From the NCBI GenBank assembly GCA_028282705.1, contig JANQHI010000079.1, positions 62,001 to 126,000 on the forward strand: a stretch of DNA of 64,000 nucleotides, written 5' to 3'. The DNA comes from Prolixibacteraceae bacterium. GTDB lineage: Bacteria > Bacteroidota > Bacteroidia > Bacteroidales > Prolixibacteraceae. The notes under the pieces were generated by a model. That model was not told the origin of the DNA. It saw nothing but the letters and a program-made list of their open reading frames with translations, and searched no databases. A program made the position numbers and the translations under genes. Positions 26,216-35,968 of this stretch are shown piece by piece; position 1 is the stretch's first letter, and every line of letters begins with the position of its first letter.

Positions 26216-27825
26216 TATGATTCTTTTTGTGCTTTAATTTTTTTCTTTTCCCTGGCTACTTTTTGTATACAAGGCCTCCTGGCAATAATAACAGATACTC
26301 CATCATATCCCATTTCTTCCCTTATCATGCTGACCATCTGGTTATGGTTTTTCCTTAATGGCACAACCACTTTTAAGTGTTCTGGGTCAACCCCCACTCC
26401 CAAACAAATACTTTCAAGGTTACCTAGTGCAGAAGATTCCTGCCCCCCAGTCATTGCTACTGTTTCATTATCCACAATGATCACATTAATATTTACATTC
26501 TCATTTACTGCATCCAATAACCCAGTAATCCCTGAGTGGGTAAATGTTGAATCACCAATTACAGTAAACACTGGAAATAAACCTGCATCAGCAGCCCCTT
26601 TTGCCATGGTTACAGAAGCACCCATGTCTACACATGTATTAATGGTTTCATATGGTGGCAAGGCTCCAAGGGCATAACATCCAATATCAGAGAATACCCT
26701 TCCTTCACCTACATCAGCCACTACTTCATTTAAAGCCTGGTAAACATCCTGATGCCCACATCCCTGGCACAATGAAGGAGGCCTGTTGGCAACAATCTCT
26801 GGTATCTTATATTCAACAGGTGGGCGCAACCCTAAAGCTACACCTACATGGTCTGGAGTTAGTTCACCAGCCCTTGGCAAAGCCCCATCTAACCTTCCCG
26901 AAACTTTTGTGCCCTTCAGGAAAAAGTCTTTAAGCAATTCTTCCAACAAAGGGTATCCCTCTTCAATAACCAATAATTCATCACACTCCCCTTCTATTTT
27001 CCTAATCATCTTTTCAGGAAGTGGGTATTGTGAAATTTTCAATACAGGATAAGGGCATTTTTTCTCAATGTAATTTTCATTGAGGTAATTAAAAGCAATC
27101 CCACAACAAATTATGCCCAGGCTTTTATCATCACCTTCAATATATTGGTTGTATGAAGAATTTTCTGCCAATTCTGCCAATTGCCCTTGTTTCCCCAGGA
27201 GTTTCACATATGATTTTCGTGCAAATGCTGGTAATAAAAGGAATTGTTTTAGGTTTTCAGGGATTGAGACTTCATCTTCTTTTTTTGGTTCTTTCTTTAC
27301 CACACCTGCCCTTGAGTGTGCCAACCTTGTAGTAATCCTCAACATTACCGGCAACCCTGTTTTTTCTGACAATTCAAACCCATCATACACCATATCATAA
27401 GCTTCTTGTTGGTTTGATGGTTCAAGCACAGGTATCATTGCAAATTTCCCATAGAACCTTGAATCCTGCTCATTTTGAGATGAGTGCATAGATGGGTCAT
27501 CAGCTACAGTTACAACCAAGCCACCCCTTATCCCAGTAATGGCAGAATTAACAAATGCATCAGCTGCTACATTTAACCCCACATGTTTCATACAAACCAT
27601 TGCCCTTTTCCCAGCATATGACATCCCCAATGCCTCTTCATAAGCAGTTTTTTCATTGGAAGACCAGAAACTGTTTATGCCTTTTTCTTTAGCTACTTTA
27701 TTAGCCTGGATGTATTCTGTGATTTCAGTGGAAGGAGTCCCAGGATAGGCATACACCCCTGAAATACCACCATCAATAGCTGCCTGCCCCACTGCCTCAG
27801 CACCTAACAACAATTCTTTTCGCAT
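26215..27825 (-). CDS. iorA: Indolepyruvate oxidoreductase subunit alpha, short form without ferredoxin domain
   Basis: A 536-aa TPP-binding alpha subunit. The N-terminal pyrimidine-binding half has GVYAYPGTPSTEI and KHVGLNVAADAF. The C-terminal half has PPSLCQGCGHQDVY, the TPP motif GDSTFTHSGITGLLDAVNEN and GGQESS. Archaeal IorA carries two C-terminal [4Fe-4S] ferredoxin clusters; this one ends RRPCIQKVAREKKKIKAQKES with no cysteine cluster. The GCGH-region cysteines belong to the catalytic domain. It may hand electrons to a separate ferredoxin. The yjbQ gene lies 65 bp upstream in the same direction and iorB is translationally coupled. Confidence 0.95.
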   Translation of the reverse strand: MRKELLLGAEAVGQAAIDGGISGVYAYPGTPSTEITEYIQANKVAKEKGINSFWSSNEKTAYEEALGMSYAGKRAMVCMKHVGLNVAADAFVNSAITGIRGGLVVTVADDPSMHSSQNEQDSRFYGKFAMIPVLEPSNQQEAYDMVYDGFELSEKTGLPVMLRITTRLAHSRAGVVKKEPKKEDEVSIPENLKQFLLLPAFARKSYVKLLGKQGQLAELAENSSYNQYIEGDDKSLGIICCGIAFNYLNENYIEKKCPYPVLKISQYPLPEKMIRKIEGECDELLVIEEGYPLLEELLKDFFLKGTKVSGRLDGALPRAGELTPDHVGVALGLRPPVEYKIPEIVANRPPSLCQGCGHQDVYQALNEVVADVGEGRVFSDIGCYALGALPPYETINTCVDMGASVTMAKGAADAGLFPVFTVIGDSTFTHSGITGLLDAVNENVNINVIIVDNETVAMTGGQESSALGNLESICLGVGVDPEHLKVVVPLRKNHNQMVSMIREEMGYDGVSVIIARRPCIQKVAREKKKIKAQKES

Positions 27826-27890
27826 ATGTTCAGTAAATTTATTTTGGAATTAAAAGTAAGCTTGCAAAAGTAGTAAAACAATGCTGTCTG

Positions 27891-28301
27891 TCAGCTATAC
27901 ACTGTTAATACCAATTTGCGTTGCCCACCATAATTCCTGAACTCACAAAAATAAACCCCTTGCCATGTCCCCATATTTAAACGTCCATTGGTAATAGGGA
28001 TAGTTACAGAAGCCCCTATAACAGAAGATTTTAAATGTGCAGGCATATCATCACTGCCTTCATATGTATGTATGTAAACAGGGTCATCCTCAGGAATCAT
28101 TTTGTTGATAAAATTTTCAAAATCAGTGCGTACAGTAGGGTCAGCATTTTCATTTAAAGTTATCCCTGCAGAAGTATGTTTCACAAAAATATTTAATAAC
28201 CCCTGGTCAGGTAAAGGAGGTAAATTTTCAAGTATAACATTTGTAATAAGGTGGTATCCCCTCCTGTAATTCTTAAGGACTATTTCTTTTTGATGTACCA
28301 T
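27891..28301 (-). CDS. yjbQ: YjbQ/UPF0047 family protein
   Basis: A 136-aa single-domain protein with all three signatures of the family: KHTSAGITLNENADPTVRTD (~42-61), a DDMPAHLKSS segment and GTWQGVYFCEFRNYGGQRK near the C-terminus. E. coli YjbQ has secondary thiamine-phosphate synthase activity, but the physiological role is unclear. The full conserved length is present. It is 65 bp upstream of iorA on the same strand and may share its promoter; the link to a TPP enzyme could be meaningful or chance. Confidence 0.95.
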   Translation of the reverse strand: MVHQKEIVLKNYRRGYHLITNVILENLPPLPDQGLLNIFVKHTSAGITLNENADPTVRTDFENFINKMIPEDDPVYIHTYEGSDDMPAHLKSSVIGASVTIPITNGRLNMGTWQGVYFCEFRNYGGQRKLVLTVYS

Positions 28302-28486
28302 ATGTTTTTATTGGTTTTTATTTTCAATTAACTAGAAATCTTTAGGCTTATATTTTGTTTTATTAGAATTAGTTCAACATCAGTAAATATGCCCTAAATT
28401 AACCATTTCCCTCAAATATGGGGGATAGAAGTTATCTTCTCCTTTAATTCTGCAATAAATAGGGTAATTTATTGTTCTTTATAAGA

Positions 28487-28515
28487 TTGATTTTAAAATG
28501 GTGTTATTAGATTTG
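28487..28515 (+). promoter_or_regulatory. Candidate promoter very close to a TonB-receptor start
   Basis: TTG at 28487-28489, an 18-nt spacer and TAGATTTG at 28508-28515 fit the Bacteroidetes consensus. The expected transcript start would fall on or next to the ATG at 28521, giving an almost leaderless mRNA. Chance is possible in this A+T-rich gap. Confidence 0.35.
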
Positions 28516-28520
28516 TGCCA

Positions 28521-30938
28521 ATGAAAATAAAAAAGCTTATTATAAGTCTATTATATGTATTAGTATTTACCCACTATGTTTCAGCACAGGGTAACAATGC
28601 TACTTTAAAAGGCAAAATAACCGACACCAATGGGAAGCCCCTTGACTTGGTAAATGTTGCCCTGAAAAACTACCCAATAGGTACCACAACCAACCCCAAG
28701 GGAGAATTCCTGTTAAGGATACCAGCCAGGAAAAGTGTGGTTATTATGATATCATCAATAGGATATGGCACCATTGAAAAAAATATTTATGCAGGCATTG
28801 AAGAAACTGTGGTTATTAATACCCAACTGGAAATTACTGACCACGAGTTGGCTGAAGTTGAGGTGAAGGAAAATCGTAGGAATGGGAATAATGTTGTAAG
28901 GATTGACCCTAAACTTATTGAATCAATTCCTGATGTTGGCACTGGAGGGGTAACTGTTTTATTAAAAACCCTCCCAGGGGTTTCATCCAATAATGAATTG
29001 AGTTCACAATATTCTGTGAGGGGGGGCAATTTTGATGAAAACCTGGTTTACGTAAATGGGATTGAAATTTACAGGCCTTTCCTCATACGCTCAGGGCAGC
29101 AAGAAGGGTTAAGCTTCATAAACAGCAATATGGTTTCCTCCATTGAATTTTCAGCAGGAGGTTTTGAGGCTAAATATGGGGATAAGATGTCATCTGTCCT
29201 AGATATTAAATACAAAAGGCCTACTGAATTTAAAGGTTCAGCATCTGCAAGTTTGCTGGGAGCATCAGCCCACATTGAAGGGCGCACAAAAAATGGGAAA
29301 GTTTCCCACATCAGTGGAGTGCGTTACAAAACAAACCAGTACCTACTCTCAACCCTTGATGAAAAAGGTGAATACAACCCCAGGTTTATTGATTTTCAAA
29401 CTTTTATCACCTACCAACTTTCTGGGAAATTTGATTTATCTTTCCTGGGGAATATTGCACAAAACAGGTACAATTTTATCCCTATGACCAGGAAAACTAC
29501 ATTTGGGACATGGGACCAGGCTTTTAATACTACTATTTATTTTGAAGGGAATGAAGTGGATAATTTTGCCACCTACCTTGGAGCATTTTCGGCAAATTAC
29601 TATCCTAACAACAAACTGAACCTTAAATTTATTGCTTCAACCTATTATGCTAATGAAGAAGAATCATTTGACATTTATGGGGAATATTTTTTAAATGAAC
29701 TGGAAGAAAACCAGGAGCATGAAGATTATGGTGACAGCGTTGTGAACAGAGGGACAGGTTCTTTTTTAAACCATGCCAGGAATAACCTTGACGCCACTGT
29801 GTTTAGTTTTTCACACCAGGGAGCTTATGATGCTGACAACCATTTAATAAAATGGGGTATAAAATACAAGCATGAAATCATTGATGATAAAATAAATGAA
29901 TGGGTATACAGGGATTCAACAGGTTATTCACTCCCTTATTCTGACAAAGAAATCCTATTATTCAGCACTACCAACAGCAGGAATAAAATGACCTCAAACA
30001 GGTTCACAGCCTACCTCCAGGATACATATAGCATCCCTATAAGCAGGGGTGAATTATTCTTAAATGCAGGGGTAAGGGCTCATTACTGGGATTTTACTGA
30101 TGAACTGGTGATAAGCCCAAGGGTTATCTTAAATTATTACCCTGAATGGCAAAACAATATTGCTTTTAAACTTTCAATGGGGATGTACAACCAGCCTGCT
30201 TTTTATAAAGAACTGAGAGACAGAGAAGGGCAAATAAACAAAGACTCGAAAGCCCAACGCTCATTCCAGGTGGTAGCTGGGGCAGATTACCTGTTTACAG
30301 CATGGGAACGCCCATTCAGGTTTTCTTCTGAAGCTTATTTCAAATACATGTCTCATGTTGTTCCATACCAGGTTGATAATGTAAGGATTGATTATTTGTC
30401 AAACTTTGATGCCCATGGGTATGCTACTGGCCTGGATATGAAAGTAAATGGCGAATTTGTAAGTGGGCTCCAGTCATGGGTTAGTTTATCATTTTTGCGT
30501 AGTTATGAAAACATCATAGGTGATGGACATGATTGGATTCCACGCCCAACTGACCAATGGATGAATTTCAGCATGTTCTTCCAGGATTACCTTCCTGGGA
30601 ACCCTACCATAAAAATGCATCTTGCAGCCTTTTATGGTTCACGCCTGCCTGCTGGTCCTCCTAACTCAGAAAGGTGGCAGGATACATTCAGGATGCCTCC
30701 TTACAGAAGGGTTGATATGGGCTTCTCAAAAATATTGCTTGGGCAAAATACCCGATCCAAAAGCAAACTGCTGAAAAATGTCAAGGACATGTCATTAAGC
30801 CTTGAAATATTTAATTTACTGAATATCAGGAATACTATATCCCATTTTTGGGTATCAAGCAATGATGGGAATATGTATGCTGTACCTAATTATTTAACAG
30901 GCAGGAAAGTAAACCTAAAAGTATCAGTAAAATTTTAA
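28521..30938 (+). CDS. TonB-dependent outer-membrane receptor
   Basis: An 805-aa receptor when started at ATG 28521; a GTG two codons earlier is less likely. Residues 1-23 are a signal peptide ending VSAQ. A CarboxypepD_reg-like beta sandwich follows (~27-110, GKPLDLVNVALKN, GEFLLRIP), then the plug (~130-240, LLKTLPGVSSNNELSSQYSVRGG) and a 22-strand-type barrel ending in VSVKF. It lacks an STN domain, so it is not of the sigma-signalling type. No SusD gene is next to it. The PhzF gene starts 3 bp after its stop. Substrate unknown. Confidence 0.93.
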   Translation: MKIKKLIISLLYVLVFTHYVSAQGNNATLKGKITDTNGKPLDLVNVALKNYPIGTTTNPKGEFLLRIPARKSVVIMISSIGYGTIEKNIYAGIEETVVINTQLEITDHELAEVEVKENRRNGNNVVRIDPKLIESIPDVGTGGVTVLLKTLPGVSSNNELSSQYSVRGGNFDENLVYVNGIEIYRPFLIRSGQQEGLSFINSNMVSSIEFSAGGFEAKYGDKMSSVLDIKYKRPTEFKGSASASLLGASAHIEGRTKNGKVSHISGVRYKTNQYLLSTLDEKGEYNPRFIDFQTFITYQLSGKFDLSFLGNIAQNRYNFIPMTRKTTFGTWDQAFNTTIYFEGNEVDNFATYLGAFSANYYPNNKLNLKFIASTYYANEEESFDIYGEYFLNELEENQEHEDYGDSVVNRGTGSFLNHARNNLDATVFSFSHQGAYDADNHLIKWGIKYKHEIIDDKINEWVYRDSTGYSLPYSDKEILLFSTTNSRNKMTSNRFTAYLQDTYSIPISRGELFLNAGVRAHYWDFTDELVISPRVILNYYPEWQNNIAFKLSMGMYNQPAFYKELRDREGQINKDSKAQRSFQVVAGADYLFTAWERPFRFSSEAYFKYMSHVVPYQVDNVRIDYLSNFDAHGYATGLDMKVNGEFVSGLQSWVSLSFLRSYENIIGDGHDWIPRPTDQWMNFSMFFQDYLPGNPTIKMHLAAFYGSRLPAGPPNSERWQDTFRMPPYRRVDMGFSKILLGQNTRSKSKLLKNVKDMSLSLEIFNLLNIRNTISHFWVSSNDGNMYAVPNYLTGRKVNLKVSVKF

Positions 30939-30941
30939 GTT

Positions 30942-31730
30942 ATGGGCTATCAGATTTACCAGGTTGATGCATTTTCCAGCCAACTTTTCAAAGGCAACCC
31001 TGCTGCAGTAGTACCTTTAAATGAATGGTTGCCAGATGATGTAATGCAGCAAATTGCTATGGAAAATAACCTGGCTGAAACTTCATTTTTTGTCAAAGAA
31101 AAAGAAGGGTTCAGGATTCGCTGGTTCACCCCACTTGTAGAGGTTGACCTATGCGGCCATGCAACCCTGGCAACAGCCCACGTACTGTTCAATTACCTTA
31201 ATATTCAAGGTGATAACATTGAATTTAATTCAAGGAGTGGGGTGTTAAAGGTTTTTAAAAGGGATGGGAATATTTACCTGGACTTCCCTTCAATGCCCAT
31301 GGAAAAAGTTACTTACCATCCAGTATTTGGTGCACTTTCAGAGACTAACCCTTTGGAATGCTGGAAAGCAAAAGATGACTACTTATTGGTTTACCCCAGC
31401 CAGGAGATTATTGAATTAATCTCCCCTAACTTTCAGGAACTAATGGAGCTTGATTGCCGTGGGGTTATTGCCACCTCTACTGGAAACCAATGTGATTTTG
31501 TTTCCAGGTTCTTTGCCCCTAAAGTAGGCATTAATGAAGACCCTGTCACAGGCTCAGCACATACAAAATTGATCCCCTATTGGGCTAAAAAGCTGGGTAA
31601 AAAGAGCTTGAAAGCTGAACAATTATCAAAACGTGGAGGAACACTGTATTGTGAATATGCTGGTGAAAGGGTTTATATTGGAGGTATTGCCAAAACATTC
31701 TTTAAAGGAGAAATTGAAGGGTTGGGATAG
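30942..31730 (+). CDS. PhzF-family isomerase/epimerase-like protein
   Basis: A 262-aa protein with the two-fold diaminopimelate-epimerase fold of PhzF. E46 in NNLAETSFF corresponds to the catalytic glutamate, and the ring-like CGHATLATAH and INEDPVTGSAHT motifs are intact. Phenazine genes are absent, so it is one of the many PhzF homologues of unknown substrate. It begins 3 bp after the TonB-receptor stop (probably co-transcribed) and converges on the MerR-B12 gene with a 5-bp gap. Confidence 0.92.
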   Translation: MGYQIYQVDAFSSQLFKGNPAAVVPLNEWLPDDVMQQIAMENNLAETSFFVKEKEGFRIRWFTPLVEVDLCGHATLATAHVLFNYLNIQGDNIEFNSRSGVLKVFKRDGNIYLDFPSMPMEKVTYHPVFGALSETNPLECWKAKDDYLLVYPSQEIIELISPNFQELMELDCRGVIATSTGNQCDFVSRFFAPKVGINEDPVTGSAHTKLIPYWAKKLGKKSLKAEQLSKRGGTLYCEYAGERVYIGGIAKTFFKGEIEGLG

Positions 31731-31735
31731 CTATC

Positions 31736-32644
31736 TTAAAAAAATTCCTTCCCAAAATATTTGCTAAAATCTTTATGGTTTGAAATAACCTTAAAATTGC
31801 GTGGCAATAAAGGGTTATGCTCATTTACCTGCCTTCCTGAAATAAATACTTTCTTCGCTGGAAATATTTTACTGACATCTAACAGGTGATCCTGAAGCTC
31901 TTCTTTCTCAACTGAATTGGTAAAAACAGAAAATACATAATCTACCTCCAGTTTTGAAGCTACCTTTTCCAGGTCAGCAAATGGTACATTTTGCCCCAGG
32001 TAAATTATTTTGTACCCTCTTTTCAAAGCCATCAGCGAATAAAACAACAGGCTTAGTTCATGTTGCTCATTGGGCATCAGGTAAAAAAGGACAGATTCTT
32101 TCCTGATATGTTTGCCATAGTATTTTTCAGTTTCAGCAATCAACTTTTGGCGCACCAGGTATGATACATAATGTTCCTGCGCTGGGAATATACTTCCCAC
32201 CTGCCAGTATAAACCCACTTTCATAAAAAAAGGGAAAATTACATTGCTGATGGTTTTTTCAATGCCAATCTCTTCAATTACCTGGTTGACCAGTGTATTG
32301 AATGCTTCATCATCAAAATTGATCATATGGATCATCAATGTTTCCACATAATGGCTCTCATTTTTGCTGGACTCCTGGATAGAGATGATCTCACTTTTTA
32401 TTTGGTCACTGTCTAAAACAGACACTTTTGAAATCTTGTACCCATGCTTCACCAGCATGGCCACATTTAACAACTTCCTGAGGTCATGGTCACCATATCC
32501 CCTTATATTGGTTTCTGAACGCCTGGGAGACAATAGGTTGTATCTTTTTTCCCAAATCCTGATAGTGTGGGCTTTTATCCCAGACAATACCTCCAGGTCC
32601 TTAATTGAATATAATGATGTATCTATCCTTGTTGTTGGTTTCAT
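31736..32644 (-). CDS. MerR-family regulator with B12-binding domain (CarH/LitR-like)
   Basis: A 302-aa regulator. Residues ~10-80 are a MerR winged helix (YSIKDLEVLSGIKAHTIRIWEKRY). A helical cap (~95-180) carries W147, nine residues, then E157-H158, the photosensory adenosylcobalamin signature. The Rossmann domain (~185-300) has the lower-ligand histidine H195, but the usual ExHxxG reads E193-Q-H-E-L-S198, with Ser for Gly. CarH and LitR repress carotenoid and photolyase genes in the dark and release DNA in light. No crt or phr gene is in this window, so its targets are elsewhere. It is divergent from the isoaspartyl peptidase gene across 220 bp. Confidence 0.92.
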   Translation of the reverse strand: MKPTTRIDTSLYSIKDLEVLSGIKAHTIRIWEKRYNLLSPRRSETNIRGYGDHDLRKLLNVAMLVKHGYKISKVSVLDSDQIKSEIISIQESSKNESHYVETLMIHMINFDDEAFNTLVNQVIEEIGIEKTISNVIFPFFMKVGLYWQVGSIFPAQEHYVSYLVRQKLIAETEKYYGKHIRKESVLFYLMPNEQHELSLLFYSLMALKRGYKIIYLGQNVPFADLEKVASKLEVDYVFSVFTNSVEKEELQDHLLDVSKIFPAKKVFISGRQVNEHNPLLPRNFKVISNHKDFSKYFGKEFF

Positions 32645-32864
32645 CAGAACTACCTAATTTTTATTTGATTAACATAGATCCCTTTCTTTTTGTTCAACAA
32701 AAAAACAAACATTTTAAACAATTACAAATCCATAATCCTGTATTGGAACCAGAAATTAAAAATCAACACATCATATAAAACTAAGCATACAATTCTTATT
32801 TTTGATTGCACATTTACTATATTTCATCAACATTACCAGGTGAAATAATTTAAATAAAATAAAC

Positions 32865-33848
32865 ATGAAACTCAGAAATATTTTTCTCACCCTTTTATTT
32901 GCCTGCTTGATAGGCATATACCAATCAGATGGGCAACAAAAGTATGCGATTGTGATCCATGGTGGAGCTGGGGTTATGTCAAAAAGTAAAATGACTGATG
33001 AACACCAACAAGCTTACCTGGTTACCCTTGACCAAGCCCTCACCAAAGGAGAGCAAATGCTTCAGGCTGGGGCTGCATGTACTGATGTTGTACTGGAAGT
33101 GATTAGAATTATGGAAGATTCCCCTCTTTTTAATGCTGGCAAAGGGGCAGTTTTCACCCACAATGGCGTGAATGAACTGGATGCCTCTATCATGGAAGGA
33201 AAGACCCTAAATGCAGGTGCAGTGGCTGGAGTCAAGGATATTAAAAACCCCATTTTTGCTGCACGTGAAGTAATGGACCACTCTGTGCATGTTTTCCTTT
33301 CAGGAAAAGGAGCTTCCCAATTTGCTAAAAAACAAGGGCTGGAAATGGTTGACAATAAATATTTTTTCACTGAAAGGCGCTATAACTCTTTGCAAAAACT
33401 CCTGAAAAAAGAAAGGGGAAGGCAAGAAAAAGACAACCATGGCACTGTGGGGTGTGTTGTACTTGACCAGGAAGGCAATATTTGTGCTGGCACATCAACT
33501 GGGGGCATGACCAATAAAAAATTTGGAAGGATTGGAGACACACCTGTAATTGGTGCAGGCACCTATGCCAATAATAAAACCTGTGGAGTCTCGTGCACAG
33601 GCCATGGGGAATATTACATTAGGCTGAGCTTTGCCCGCGATATTTCTGCTTTGATGGAATACCAGGGACTGACAGTAAAAGAAGCTTGCCAGGAAGAGAT
33701 TAGGAAACTCACTGAGTTGAATGGTACTGGTGGGGTAATTGCCCTTGATAAACAGGGAAACATTGCCATGGAATTTAATACCACTGGTATGTTTCGTGGG
33801 TTTGTGAAATCAACTGGCGAAAAAGAAGTTGCAATTTTTAATGATTAA
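32865..33848 (+). CDS. Exported isoaspartyl peptidase / type III L-asparaginase
   Basis: A 327-aa Ntn-hydrolase with a signal peptide (residues 1-24, SDGQ). Motifs: IHGGAGVM at the N-terminus, LFNAGKGAVF and LDASIMEG, then the self-cleavage nucleophile T194 in DNHGTVG, followed by TSTGGMTNKKFGRIGDTP and TGHGEYY. It hydrolyses isoaspartyl dipeptides and asparagine. Length matches E. coli IaaA. It has its own upstream region; a TATTTTTG box at 32797-32804 is a candidate -7 element. Together with the glycosylasparaginase it gives the cell two exported Ntn amidases. Confidence 0.94.
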   Translation: MKLRNIFLTLLFACLIGIYQSDGQQKYAIVIHGGAGVMSKSKMTDEHQQAYLVTLDQALTKGEQMLQAGAACTDVVLEVIRIMEDSPLFNAGKGAVFTHNGVNELDASIMEGKTLNAGAVAGVKDIKNPIFAAREVMDHSVHVFLSGKGASQFAKKQGLEMVDNKYFFTERRYNSLQKLLKKERGRQEKDNHGTVGCVVLDQEGNICAGTSTGGMTNKKFGRIGDTPVIGAGTYANNKTCGVSCTGHGEYYIRLSFARDISALMEYQGLTVKEACQEEIRKLTELNGTGGVIALDKQGNIAMEFNTTGMFRGFVKSTGEKEVAIFND

Positions 33849-33904
33849 TTTTATTTCAGAACCAAAAGGCAATTAATGCCTGGAAGATATTGAATTTAGT
33901 ATAT

Positions 33905-35968
33905 ATGAAGTTCCTATTTCCCTATTTCCTTTTTTTTGCTGCTGCAATACTGATCCCCATCCTAATCCATTTATTTAATTTCAGGAGGTATAAAACAGTT
34001 TATTTCAGTAATGTTGAGTTCCTTAAGAATATCAAAAAAGAGTCAAAGAAAAAATCACAGATTAAACAACTATTGATATTATTTGCACGCATTTTAGCCA
34101 TCCTGGCAATTGTGTTTGCTTTTGCACAGCCCTTTATCCCTGCCGAAAAAGGACAGCAAAATTCAGGGAACATGGTGGTTGCCATATACATTGATAATTC
34201 ATTTAGCATGAATGTAAATTCTGAAGCAGGGCTACTGGTTGAAGCTGCCAGGAATAAAGCCATAGAAATAGCCTCAGAATATGAACCAGGAACCAAGTTT
34301 ATGTTGGTAACCAATGACCTCCTGCCAAAGCATAAACACTTTTTTAATAAAGAACAATTCATCCAGCAAGTGGCAGAGGTGGGTTTATCCCCAAAAACAA
34401 TCCCATTGTCACAAGCTTACAACAGGATATTTGATTCATTTTTGGATTTGGGAAACAATACTGGAAAAGCCACCTATATCTTATCTGATTTCCAGAGGAA
34501 TATTACTGATATTGAAAATTTTAAGGTTGATACCTCCTTATGGGCTTATTTAATGCCTTTTACCTCCTCAAAAATAAACAACCTGTACATTGACAGTTGC
34601 TGGTTTGAAACCCCAGGCAGGAAACTTGGGGAAGAAGAGCTTTTGGTAAAGGTTGTAAACAGTGCTGATGAAGAATACCAAAACTTGCCCCTGAAATTCT
34701 TCCTGAATGATACATTGAAAGCCATAAGCAATTTTAATATTGGTGCACAGGATGAAATTACAGTCCCCCTTAGTTTTACCAATATAAATAGTGGTTTCCA
34801 GCATGGAAGGGTAGAATTAACTGACTATCCCCTCACCCATGACAACTCTTTTTATTTAAGTTACAACATTGCCCCACAAGTAAATGCAGTGGCTATTTAT
34901 GCTGATACTCCTTCCTCCAAAGAAGGGTTAAATTATATGGAAGCTTTGTTTGCCAATGACCCTTACATCAACTTGGAGGCTATGAGCCTGAGAAACCTGA
35001 AGATCAACCAATTTCCAGATTATAATACTTTTATCATACTCAATTTACCCAAGTTTACAGGAGGGTTGGTAAATGAACTGCAAAAAATGGCTGCAAACGG
35101 GGCAAGTATTATCTTTTTCCCAGGCCTGGAAGGTGATATTGCAAGCTATAATAGGTTCTTGCAAGCTTTTTCAACCAACCTTGCCACTGAACCAGATACA
35201 TCAAGCCAAAAACTAGCAGGGCTTGCTTATGAGCACCCCTATTTCAAAGATATTTTTAAAGAAAAAGGGGATAACCCTTTTATGCCTGAAATAAATGGGT
35301 TGTGGAAATTTACCAATAATACTCGTGTAAATGAAACCCCTTTATTATGGTTCAGGAACAATACCAAAGCATTGGGAACTACCAGTTACAACCAGGGGGC
35401 TTTACACACATTCAGCTTCCCCCTCAACCAGGCAAACCATGCTTTTGCCACCAACATATTGTTTGTACCTGTTATTTACAGCCTTACATTAAACAGCATA
35501 CCCAGGCAAACCATTTATTATGTGGCAGGAGATGACCATTTTGTCCTCATCAATGGAAGTAACCCTACAAACAAAGATTACCCATTACATATTACCTGCC
35601 CTGCAACAGGTACTGATTTTATACCAGATGCCATGGTGAGCAATGCCAATAACATCAGGTTGGGGCTGTCAGCAATGAATATTAAAGCAGGCCATTATAA
35701 TGTGGTTTCAGGAGATTCTGTGGTGGCAACCTTATCTTTTAACTATAACCGAGATGAATCAGAATTAAGTTACCTATCAGAAGATGAGCTGGGAAAAGAG
35801 GTAGCTGGGTTAAACAATGGGCAAATCTCCATAATCAAAAATGCCTCAGGAAGCTTTGCTGAAGTATTTGATGAAATCCAACATGGGAAACAGTTGTGGA
35901 AATTTTTTATTGTATTAGCACTGGCTTTTATTTTAACCGAAGCCCTGATCATAAAGTTTTGGAAATGA
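33905..35968 (+). CDS. BatA/VWA-type membrane protein
   Basis: A 687-aa membrane protein. A TTG at 33890 extends the frame, but ATG 33905 (MKFLFPYF) is the better start. The N-terminus is the BatA double-membrane domain (~1-80, LIHLFNFRRYKTVYFSNVEFL, second segment ILAILAIVFAFAQPF). A von Willebrand A-like domain follows, with a MIDAS-like DNSFSMN in place of DxSxS. A long periplasmic part and a final membrane helix (FFIVLALAFILTEALII) close the protein. The Bat set is often linked to MoxR chaperones; none is adjacent. The role in stress or envelope function is not established. Confidence 0.88.
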   Translation: MKFLFPYFLFFAAAILIPILIHLFNFRRYKTVYFSNVEFLKNIKKESKKKSQIKQLLILFARILAILAIVFAFAQPFIPAEKGQQNSGNMVVAIYIDNSFSMNVNSEAGLLVEAARNKAIEIASEYEPGTKFMLVTNDLLPKHKHFFNKEQFIQQVAEVGLSPKTIPLSQAYNRIFDSFLDLGNNTGKATYILSDFQRNITDIENFKVDTSLWAYLMPFTSSKINNLYIDSCWFETPGRKLGEEELLVKVVNSADEEYQNLPLKFFLNDTLKAISNFNIGAQDEITVPLSFTNINSGFQHGRVELTDYPLTHDNSFYLSYNIAPQVNAVAIYADTPSSKEGLNYMEALFANDPYINLEAMSLRNLKINQFPDYNTFIILNLPKFTGGLVNELQKMAANGASIIFFPGLEGDIASYNRFLQAFSTNLATEPDTSSQKLAGLAYEHPYFKDIFKEKGDNPFMPEINGLWKFTNNTRVNETPLLWFRNNTKALGTTSYNQGALHTFSFPLNQANHAFATNILFVPVIYSLTLNSIPRQTIYYVAGDDHFVLINGSNPTNKDYPLHITCPATGTDFIPDAMVSNANNIRLGLSAMNIKAGHYNVVSGDSVVATLSFNYNRDESELSYLSEDELGKEVAGLNNGQISIIKNASGSFAEVFDEIQHGKQLWKFFIVLALAFILTEALIIKFWK

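Noticed and set aside
33890-33904. TTG start for the BatA-type gene
   Set aside because: The ATG at 33905 begins the expected membrane segment directly; the extra five residues add nothing.
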